Assembly (NCBI GenBank): GCA_903789595.1
Contig: CAIFEZ010000014.1
Span: 49,056-97,303, forward strand
From: an uncultured eubacterium 1-6
GTDB taxonomy: Bacteria; Bacillota; Clostridia; Lachnospirales; Lachnospiraceae
Direction of reading: 5' to 3'
Length of the DNA: 48,248 bases
The translations under genes and the position numbers were made by a program. Position 1 is the first letter of the stretch. Each line of letters begins with the position of its first letter. The notes below the pieces were generated by a model that saw only the letters and a program-made list of their open reading frames with translations, had not been told where the DNA came from and searched no databases. Below, piece after piece: positions 1 through 6,641 of the stretch.

Positions 1-980
1 GAATACCATCGTATCAGCAGAATCAAAATTTTGATGGTAAAGCAAGCTGGCGATTACCATCAGCACATCACAATTACTTCCGTGATGGTAAAGCACCGCC
101 CGGGGCTGCCATCAAATCCAGACAAATCCAACTGCGATGGTAAATCACTTCCGGGAATACCATCGTATCAGCAGAATCAAAATTTTGATGGTAAAGCAAG
201 CTGGCGATTGCCATCATCACATCACAATTACTTACGCGATGGTAAAGCACTACCCGTGGCTACCATCAAATCCAGACAAATCCAACTGCGATGGTAAATC
301 ACATCCGGCAATACCATCGTATCGGCACAATTAAAATTCAGATGGTAAAGCAAGCTTGCGATTACCATCAGCATATCACAATCATTTCCGCGATGGTAAA
401 GCACCACCCGGGGCTACCATCAAATCCAGATAAATTTAAATGCGATGGTAAAATTCATCCGGGGGTTACCATCGGATTCGGGGAATAACAATTGTGATGG
501 TAAAATTCTACCGGGATTACCATCGAATCCAGCCAAATTCAACTGCGATGGTAAATCACATCCGGCAATACCATCGTATCGGCACAATTAAAATTCAGAT
601 GGTAAAGCAAGCTGGCGATTACCATCATCACATCACAATTACTTACGCGATGGTAAAGCACTACCCGTGGCTACCATCAAATCCAGACAAATCCAACTGC
701 GATGGTAAATCACATCCGGCAATACCATCGTATCGGCACAATTAAAATTCAGATGGTAAAGCAAGCTGGCGATTACCATCATCACATCACAATTACTTAC
801 GCGATGGTAAAGCACTACCCGTGGCTACCATCAAATCCAGACAAATCCAACTGCGATGGTAAATCACATCCGGCAATACCATCGTATCGGCACAATTAAA
901 ATTCAGATGGTAAAGCAAACTGGTGATTACCATCAGCACATCACAATTACTTCCGCGATGGTAAAACTACCTTGGATTTA
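1..980. repeat. 51/52-bp hairpin-unit tandem array (left array)
   Basis: Nineteen starts of GATGGTA occur at 33, 84, 136, 187, 238, 290, 341, 392, 444, 496, 547, 598, 649, 701, 752, 803, 855, 906 and 957, always 51 or 52 bp apart. The array runs off the left edge of the window. Each unit has GATGGTAA, a 13-16 nt variable centre, then TTACCATC or TACCATC, so each can form a short hairpin, followed by a spacer of about 22 nt. Three unit types (centres containing GCAAGCTGGCGA, CACCGCCCGGGG and TCACTTCCGGGA) alternate A-B-C and give a 154-bp super-period. A fourth type occupies 444-546. The 52-bp units break any reading frame, so this is not a repeat protein. Function unknown. Confidence 0.9.
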
Positions 981-1035
981 CCGTTGCAGCAGATTCATTT
1001 CATCCAGACGTCGTATCAGTATCATTTCATGCAGA

Positions 1036-2583
1036 TTAACAATTCCTGCTTCCTGCTGTCTCCAGCAGAAGAATAGACTGGCGCAGATAAAGTATCAGGT
1101 TCGGATCAGAGAAATCGCACTGCATAAGATTCCGTATGGTCCGGATCCTTTTAATGACGGTGTTCCGGTGCAGGAACATGGCATCGGCTGTTTTCTGCGA
1201 AGACAGGTTGTGATCCAGGTAGGATTTCAGCGTATCAAAAAGCTCTGGCTTTCCTCTCTTTTTCTGTTTCCAGAGATACCGGACGACGGGATCACAGAAG
1301 TGCAGTTTCTGGTCTGTCGAGTCGCTTCCCAGGAGAAAAAGGCTCCCAAAGGAGCGAAAGTTTCGAATCAGACTGCTGCTGGGAACGGAAGAATCATTTT
1401 CGGAGACGGGGTAGCCTTGCGACAGATGGACACCCGCATCATTTACCGCGGGGAGCTCGATTGGATCCAATCTGCCCTGATTCAGGGCAAATTCCGATTG
1501 GCGGAACATGTAGGACAGTTCCTGAAGACCTGGTTCCGGGAGACTGAATCCGACGTCTACGTGATTTCTTGCTGAAAAACTGCGTAGAAAAGACATGAAT
1601 TCCGTCCGCACAAAGGTGTTTTCGACGGCAACCAGCGTCACATATTCGGAAATTCTGAGGCAGATGCATTCCGGGAATGTCTGACGAATCGAATGCTGTA
1701 TAATGCTGAGAGCTCTTTGATCCGTGCTGCTGTCATCGAACCTTTGGGGCTTCAGCAGTACAAGCTGGTAGACATCATCGGCTTTCCAGCTGTAAAATTG
1801 AAGCTGTGTTTTCAGGTCGTTCGGATCAACTGACTTTTTCTGTATCAGACGGAAAAAAACATTCGAGGAATCGTTATCGCTTTTATGTGTTCTTCCCATA
1901 TACGCCTGAAGGATTTGACCAAGGCGGTGCAGAAGCTGGGCGTCTCCGGGATTCGCGGGCCGGTTCTTCTCCAGGAGTGTAATCCTGCCGCAGTCCGCGG
2001 AATCGAAGGCAAGTCCCTCTGTCAGTCCGTTCAGTGTCATCTGTTCATTTTTTCTCCATTGGAAGGTGTGGCTTCCGTTCTGAAGTTTTAATTCCATGCT
2101 GGCGTTTTCGTAGCGCATCAGATGAATACTTTGAAGAGAAGAGTAGCCGGTGCGGGCGATATACTGCCATTCCGCGTCCATCTGTGAGAGGTCGTCAACA
2201 TGTGACATGGCAAGTGCACGGCTGTTGGCATTCTGGATCAGCAGTGGGTTCTGAAAGATTCGTTCTGAGCGGTCTACGATATCCTGGAACCGGCCGTGCT
2301 CCGCGTCATCCTCAACCTGAGATTCCCAGTCCTGATAATAGTCAAAGACACCCTGCAGCAGCTCGAAGGCCTCGATGGCCTTAAGACCCTTTACCCGGAT
2401 GATGTCTCCCTCTCCGTTAAAAACAACACAATTATTTTCTTCATACACGTATACGCAGTTTGTCGCGTATGCGAGACGGGCGCTGTTCAGAACCGGCTTT
2501 GCGGTATCACGGATCTGAAGCGCCAGATCATCAGCCATCAGCGGCATCAGACGGTTCGCAATCATCCACATACTGAGCTTCAT
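1036..2583 (-). CDS. PucR/CdaR-type transcriptional regulator
   Basis: A 515-residue protein whose last 70 residues match the PucR-family C-terminal helix-turn-helix: LFDTLKSYLDHNLSSQKTA followed by the LHRNTVIKRI recognition segment (about residues 447-506). The long N-terminal part has no motif I can name with certainty; in this family it senses a ligand. A good ribosome site (AAAGGAAAA) lies just before the ATG at 2583. It is divergent from the MFS and URO-D genes at 2960-5633, the usual layout for a local regulator of a transporter/enzyme pair, so it probably controls them (inference). The gene ends about 55 bp from the left repeat array. Length is typical of PucR-like proteins in Clostridia. 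Confidence 0.8.
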   Translation of the reverse strand: MKLSMWMIANRLMPLMADDLALQIRDTAKPVLNSARLAYATNCVYVYEENNCVVFNGEGDIIRVKGLKAIEAFELLQGVFDYYQDWESQVEDDAEHGRFQDIVDRSERIFQNPLLIQNANSRALAMSHVDDLSQMDAEWQYIARTGYSSLQSIHLMRYENASMELKLQNGSHTFQWRKNEQMTLNGLTEGLAFDSADCGRITLLEKNRPANPGDAQLLHRLGQILQAYMGRTHKSDNDSSNVFFRLIQKKSVDPNDLKTQLQFYSWKADDVYQLVLLKPQRFDDSSTDQRALSIIQHSIRQTFPECICLRISEYVTLVAVENTFVRTEFMSFLRSFSARNHVDVGFSLPEPGLQELSYMFRQSEFALNQGRLDPIELPAVNDAGVHLSQGYPVSENDSSVPSSSLIRNFRSFGSLFLLGSDSTDQKLHFCDPVVRYLWKQKKRGKPELFDTLKSYLDHNLSSQKTADAMFLHRNTVIKRIRTIRNLMQCDFSDPNLILYLRQSILLLETAGSRNC

Positions 2584-2819
2584 CTGTTTTCCTTTCTGAA
2601 TTGAATTTTCCTATGAGCAAGCAGAAAATTCCATATCTGAGTATATGATAACACATTATTTGCACACGAAAACATCAGAAAAATAAATTGTCCATGTGCA
2701 GTTTCGACATTTTCGATACATAAATGAGACGATATTATTAAACCATAAGACAGATGTACATAAGGACGGCGCCGAAGCAGGATGTACAGATGTTAAAAGG
2801 TCTGCTGCAGGGAAACGCA

Positions 2820-2931
2820 TGAAAAGCTGTAAAGCTGTGAGCTGAAAAGCAAAAAAGCAAAAAAGATGTAAAGCAGAAAAGCTAAAAAGCAGAAAAGCAG
2901 AAAAGTAGAAAAGCAGCAGCCGGGTGTTGCC
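2820..2931. repeat. A-rich GAAAAGCA-type low-complexity repeat in the regulator/MFS gap
   Basis: The 376-bp gap between the divergent regulator and the MFS gene has no convincing gene. From 2820 to 2931 it consists of imperfect 8-10 bp units of the form GAAAAGCA, GCAAAAAA or GCAGAAAA. They end 12 bp before the AGGAGGAGG ribosome site of the MFS gene, so they would form an unstructured A-rich mRNA leader. I could not fix a promoter with confidence. Confidence 0.7.
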
Positions 2932-2959
2932 TTTGCACAAAACAGGAGGAGGGATATTT

Positions 2960-4336
2960 ATGAGTTCAGAATCACAGGCAAGGCCGGCAAAGCCTATTAG
3001 CAGAACGTTGAAGACATTTTTCGGTATCGGGGATTTCGGTTTTACACTGATGACAAATATCGATACCTTCTACGCGTCATATTTTTTCATCAACATCGCA
3101 CTGCTGCCTCTGGCGACCGTGTCGATCATTACCACGATCTCGGCCGTCGTTGACCTGATACTTTCGTGTTTCTACGGAGCGTGGATGAACAAGATCAAGC
3201 CGGGCAAATGGGGGAGGTACCGTTCCTGGCTGGTGCTTACACCCTGGCTGGTGCCGTTCCTTTATATGTTTGAGTTTGTGAAGCTCAGCAATCCTACGGT
3301 AATGGTAGTCGTGATGACGATTGCCATGATTACAAGCAGGATCGCGTGGAATATTCCGTATATTGCGAATATCTCAATGATCAATATCGCTGGAAAGACA
3401 ACGGAAGACCGGATGGCGCTTTCTTCGATTCGAAATATATGGACCGCGCTTGGCAGTGTTGTCTATTCTTATCTCGGACCGTTGGTCGTTGCCGGCTTTA
3501 CAGCAGTTTTGAGCGAAAAAAACGCTTATGCCGCAACGGCGTTTGTATTTGCCGCTTTCATGGCTGCCGCCTACTTTGCGCATTTCAAGATGTTCAAGGG
3601 ATATGAAGAAACCGGAGCAGAGGAGCTGGCGCGTCTGGCAAAGCAGGAAAAAACAGAAACCGCACCGAAGGTGAGCGCAATCGCAGCGGTTAAATGCAAT
3701 CCGCATCTGCTGGCGCTGATGCTTTCTTCGACGACAAAGTACATGGTTCTGTTTCTGGTAAATGGTATTGCAATATATTACTTTCAGTATATCGCCCTGA
3801 AACCGGCAATGTTTGCGGCATTTATGCTGATCACAAATCTTCTGGGGGTTCTGGCATCGTACATCTCCAAATTCTTTGTCGCAAAAGCAGGAGCCAAAAA
3901 GACCGTTGTATGGGCGTATCTCATCATGGGACTTGCTATGCTGGCGGCATTTTTCATCTATGAAAAATGGGTTCCGGTAATCGTACTGATGGCAGTCACG
4001 TTTTTTGCCATGAATATTACTACCACATGCGATCCGGAGCTGTTCGCGACCTGCGCTCAATTCAGCTCGGCAAAGACCGGATTCGACACGACCGGAACCG
4101 TCATGGGACTGCTTACCGTTCCCGTGAAGTTTGGAATTGTAATGCGAGGTATTCTTATTTCTGCGGCGCTTGCGATCGGCGGGTTCTCTGCGACAGTAGA
4201 TCCTGCAGAGGCAACGGAGCAGATGAAACGAGGAATCTGCATCGGATTCATGATCATTCCCGCCATTGTGGTAATTGCAGGGGCGTTGATACTTGTGTTC
4301 GGCTATCGGCTGGACAGAGAAAATACGACGAAATGA
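2960..4336 (+). CDS. GPH-family MFS sodium/proton symporter
   Basis: A 458-residue polytopic membrane protein of the MFS_2/MelB-like glycoside-pentoside-hexuronide:cation symporter family. The N-terminal GIGDFGFTLMTN segment, the KPGKWGRYRSW loop after helix 2 and about twelve hydrophobic helices fit the family. The start at 2960 is chosen because GGAGGAGGG lies just upstream; an in-frame codon 36 bp earlier has no ribosome site. It shares orientation with the URO-D-like gene 224 bp downstream. GPH transporters beside URO-D-like methyltransferases are common in Clostridia, where they probably import the methylated or aromatic substrate. The actual substrate is unknown. The 3' end, including the stop codon, is echoed three more times downstream (see the 34-bp repeat). 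Confidence 0.85.
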   Translation: MSSESQARPAKPISRTLKTFFGIGDFGFTLMTNIDTFYASYFFINIALLPLATVSIITTISAVVDLILSCFYGAWMNKIKPGKWGRYRSWLVLTPWLVPFLYMFEFVKLSNPTVMVVVMTIAMITSRIAWNIPYIANISMINIAGKTTEDRMALSSIRNIWTALGSVVYSYLGPLVVAGFTAVLSEKNAYAATAFVFAAFMAAAYFAHFKMFKGYEETGAEELARLAKQEKTETAPKVSAIAAVKCNPHLLALMLSSTTKYMVLFLVNGIAIYYFQYIALKPAMFAAFMLITNLLGVLASYISKFFVAKAGAKKTVVWAYLIMGLAMLAAFFIYEKWVPVIVLMAVTFFAMNITTTCDPELFATCAQFSSAKTGFDTTGTVMGLLTVPVKFGIVMRGILISAALAIGGFSATVDPAEATEQMKRGICIGFMIIPAIVVIAGALILVFGYRLDRENTTK

Positions 4337-4445
4337 AACATTATCGGACAGAGAAGATACGACAAAATGAAACATTGCCGGACAGAGAAGATACAACAAT
4401 ATAAAACATTGCCGGACAAAGAATATGCGACGTGATGGAACATTG
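4304..4445. repeat. 34-bp post-stop tandem repeat echoing the MFS gene end
   Basis: The unit TATCGGACAGAGAAGATACG... starts at 4342, 4376 and 4410 (34 bp apart). The first, coding copy starts at 4304 and differs mainly by a 4-bp CTGG insertion. The coding copy includes the natural TGA stop of the MFS gene. Copies diverge progressively downstream. Confidence 0.85.
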
Positions 4446-4484
4446 ACGAAGAAATAAGCAAGAAACAGTAAAAGTGCAGACTGA

Positions 4485-4520
4485 ATGGGTACACCAAATA
4501 TTATGGGTACACCAAATATT
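4485..4520. repeat. 18-bp perfect tandem duplication upstream of the URO-D gene
   Basis: ATGGGTACACCAAATATT occurs twice back to back, 40 bp before the URO-D start. Both copies begin with ATG in frame with the URO-D gene, but they lack a ribosome site; the AAAGGAGGAA at 4546-4555 points to the ATG at 4560 as the true start. Confidence 0.85.
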
Positions 4521-4559
4521 GAAGAAAAGTGTACGCAAAATAGAAAAGGAGGAACTTCT

Positions 4560-5633
4560 ATGCTGACGAGAAGACAGAATTTACTGGAGACAATTCACGG
4601 CGGTCATCCGGACCGGCTGGTGAATCAGTATGAGTACATGAAACAGGTTTTTGACCCGGTTCTGCTGAATGCGCTTGGCAACTGTCCGAGGGGAGGAACA
4701 GCGGTGAACGGCTGGGGCGTAACCATTGAATTCCCGGATTATGTGCCGGGTCCGTTCCCGGACACAAGCCCGGAAAAAGTCGTCATCAAGGATATTGAAC
4801 ATTGGAGGGATTACGTGAAAGCACCTTCCGTGGATTTTCCGGAGGAGGCATGGGCACCGTTTGTGCAGCAGGCAGAATCCATTGACCGGAATGAGTATTT
4901 CGTTGCAAACTTTATTGCTCCCGGAATTTTTGAAAAACTGCATTACCTGATGGGCATGGAGGAGTGCATGATGGCATTCTATGAGAGCCCGGATGAAATG
5001 CATGAATTGATCGATTTCCTGACGGACTGGGAGATAAAATGTGCTGAGCAGGTAATCCGGCATCTCCATCCGGACGCGCTGTTCCATCATGACGACTGGG
5101 GAAGCCAGAAGTCCACGTTCATGAGTCCGGCGATGTTTGAAGAATTCATTCTCCCGGCGTACAAGAAGATCTACGGTTATTACAAGGAAAACGGTGTACA
5201 GCTGATCGTACACCACAGCGATTCGTATGCGGCCACACTTGTTCCCTATATGATTGAGATGGGTGTGGATATCTGGCAGGGTGTCATGAGCACCAACAAC
5301 GTTCCGGATCTGATTCGCAAATACGGCGGGAAGATCTCTTTCCAGGGCGGCATCGACAACGGAAAGGTGGACCGCGTGGACTGGACGAAAGAACATGTCG
5401 AGCAGGAGGTCCGCAGTGTGGTGGAAGCCTGCGGAAACATGTATTTCATTCCAAGCACGACGATGGGCGGTCCCGAGAGCACCTATCCGGGCGTATACGA
5501 AGCGGTATCGGATACCATCGACAAGATCTCCGAAGAAAAATTCGGCTACACCGGCAGATCCGGCAATAAGGCAGATCCACTGTTTGCGCATGTAGACAAA
5601 GCGTCGAAGGAAATATCAAATCAGGATTCATGA
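4560..5633 (+). CDS. URO-D family protein (MtaA/CmuA-like methyltransferase fold)
   Basis: A 357-residue protein of the uroporphyrinogen decarboxylase superfamily. In Clostridia this subfamily usually consists of corrinoid-dependent methyltransferases and not haem enzymes; no haem genes are nearby. Visible family features are the N-terminal RRQNLLETIHGGHPDR segment, HHDDWGSQ in the middle, and FQGGIDNG before the C-terminal third. The zinc-binding HxC of MtaA/MtbA-type methylcobamide:CoM methyltransferases is not present: the equivalent strand reads VHHSDS (about residues 217-221). No corrinoid protein gene is in the window. The start at 4560 follows a strong AAAGGAGGAA. It is probably co-expressed with the upstream transporter and controlled by the divergent PucR-like regulator (inference). 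The last codons seed the 19-bp downstream repeat. Confidence 0.8.
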   Translation: MLTRRQNLLETIHGGHPDRLVNQYEYMKQVFDPVLLNALGNCPRGGTAVNGWGVTIEFPDYVPGPFPDTSPEKVVIKDIEHWRDYVKAPSVDFPEEAWAPFVQQAESIDRNEYFVANFIAPGIFEKLHYLMGMEECMMAFYESPDEMHELIDFLTDWEIKCAEQVIRHLHPDALFHHDDWGSQKSTFMSPAMFEEFILPAYKKIYGYYKENGVQLIVHHSDSYAATLVPYMIEMGVDIWQGVMSTNNVPDLIRKYGGKISFQGGIDNGKVDRVDWTKEHVEQEVRSVVEACGNMYFIPSTTMGGPESTYPGVYEAVSDTIDKISEEKFGYTGRSGNKADPLFAHVDKASKEISNQDS

Positions 5634-5754
5634 GACACTTCAGGATTTGTGAAGTACTTGAGGATATGTGAAGCAGTTTCCAAGACAAAGAAAAAACAAT
5701 AAGAAACAAATGAAAAGCAAACAAAGAGCAAACAAAGAACAAACAAAGAGCAAT
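5621..5754. repeat. 19-bp post-stop repeat (x3) and 11-bp A-rich repeat
   Basis: TCAGGATTCATGAGACACT at 5621-5639 contains the last codons and TGA stop of the URO-D gene. It is followed by two diverged 19-bp copies at 5640-5658 and 5659-5677. From about 5706 to 5754 there is a second array of AAACAAAGAGC-type 11-bp units (three clear copies), ending at the terminator hairpin. Confidence 0.85.
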
Positions 5755-5757
5755 TAT

Positions 5758-5784
5758 CGGGCCGGCTGCATGCCGGCCCGTTTC
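5758..5784 (+). terminator. GC-rich hairpin after the URO-D gene
   Basis: CGGGCCGGC at 5758-5766 pairs perfectly with GCCGGCCCG at 5772-5780 around a 5-nt loop, followed by TTTCT. The T tract is short, so it may be a weak intrinsic terminator for the MFS/URO-D transcript. Confidence 0.6.
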
Positions 5785-5822
5785 TGCGCTGCAGTCAAAT
5801 GCTAAATTTTTACAACAGCTTA

Positions 5823-5925
5823 TTACCTAACTAAATCGAGCTGTTTAAGACTGCGCAGAACGCCGGTCATCATGCGGTCTACGTCCTGTTTGACACATGG
5901 TTCTCCGGCCCCGACACCGGGGCCA
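5823..5925 (-). pseudogene. possible 3' remnant of an unidentified gene abutting the right array
   Basis: On the minus strand 5823-5925 stays open and ends in TAA, giving a helical tail DVDRMMTGVLRSLKQLDLVR with no start codon. Reading upstream it runs into the 51-bp repeat units at about 5921. This looks like the end of a gene cut off by the array. I do not recognise the protein and the stretch is short, so it could be chance. Confidence 0.25.
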
Positions 5926-6385
5926 CCATCAAATCCAGACAAATTTTACTGCGATGGTAAAGTTCTTCCGGGGTTACCATCGGATCCGGGGAATATCAAT
6001 TGTGATGGTAAAAATCTACCGGGGTTACCATCGAATCCGGGGAATATCAATTGTGATGGTAAAAATCTACCGAGGTTACCATCAAATCCGGGGAATATCA
6101 ATTGCGATGGTAAAAATCTACCGGGGCTACCATCAAATCCAGACAAATTTAAATGCAATGGTAAATCACTTCTGGGAATACCATCGTATCAGCAGAATCA
6201 AAATTGTGATGGTAAAGCAAGCTGGCGACTACCATCAGCACATCACAATCGCTTCCGTGATGGTAAAGTACCATCCGGTGCTGCCATCAAATCCAGGCAA
6301 ATCCAAATGCGAAGGTAAAATCCTTCCGGGGTTACCATCAAATCCAGACAAAATCAATTGTGATGGTAAATGTATGCGGGAATCC
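5921..6385. repeat. 51/52-bp hairpin-unit tandem array (right array)
   Basis: Same family as the array at 1-980. Units start at 5953, 6004, 6055, 6106, 6157 (AATGGTAA variant), 6208, 6259, 6311 (GAAGGTAA variant) and 6362, spaced 51 bp except for one 52. The first four are the D type, with centre AATCTACCGGGG and spacer AATCCGGGGAATATCAATTG; these are followed by C, A and B types in the same order as in the left array. Because the units are 51 bp (17 codons), several reading frames stay open by accident. The array ends 9 bp before a promoter -35 element. Confidence 0.9.
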
Positions 6386-6393
6386 CGCTAAAA

Positions 6394-6422
6394 TTGACAG
6401 CATTTTGGGATTGTTGTATATT
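6394..6422 (+). promoter_or_regulatory. promoter of the type IV pilus operon
   Basis: TTGACA at 6394-6399, a 17-bp spacer and TATATT at 6417-6422 form a near-consensus sigma-A promoter 220 bp upstream of pilB. It lies immediately right of the 51-bp repeat array. Confidence 0.75.
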
Positions 6423-6493
6423 TGAATATAATTTGAATGTAATTTATAGTATGACCGTTTAAGCTAAGTATTTAAAGGCTTTTTCGAGGCGGA

Positions 6494-6611
6494 TCATCAT
6501 TCGTCTGTAATTATCATCCGAGTGATGAGTATCAGGCAAAGATATACAATATACATGTGAATTGAAATCTCATCTTATCCTGGTTTGGGAAGATTCCGGG
6601 ATATATGAGAT
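6494..6611 (+). promoter_or_regulatory. structured 5' leader of the pil operon
   Basis: The roughly 210-nt leader holds two inverted repeats. TCATCATTCG (6494-6503) pairs with CGAGTGATGA (6519-6528). A longer hairpin has outer arms ATCTCAT (6567-6573) / ATGAGAT (6605-6611) and inner arms TATCC (6576-6580) / GGATA (6599-6603). The second ends about 30 nt before the pilB start. I could not match it to the cyclic di-GMP riboswitch consensus. It may be an attenuator or a translation-control element (inference). Confidence 0.4.
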
Positions 6612-6641
6612 AAAAGATATTGGCGGCAGAGGGGATCTGAA

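Noticed and set aside
31-899. Overlapping open frames in the left array that would encode DGK..LP-type repeat peptides
   Set aside because: The 52-bp units break the frame every third unit, several frames are open at once, and no ribosome sites exist. The openness is a side effect of the 51-bp repeat.
1-980. CRISPR array
   Set aside because: The spacers are not unique; they belong to three or four recurring types, the palindromic part also varies, and no cas genes are present.
3374-4399. 341-codon minus-strand frame opposite the MFS gene
   Set aside because: Cys/Arg/His-rich nonsense composition, no ribosome site, antisense to a clear transporter gene.
5872-6391. 148- and 164-codon frames (and an antisense one) in the right array as a 17-residue repeat protein
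   Set aside because: They are open only because the units are 51 bp, occur in three frames on both strands, and the same repeat is clearly non-coding in the left array.
6423-6641. Cyclic di-GMP riboswitch upstream of the pil operon
   Set aside because: I could not find the conserved helices or the GEMM-type core sequence; only simple hairpins are visible.
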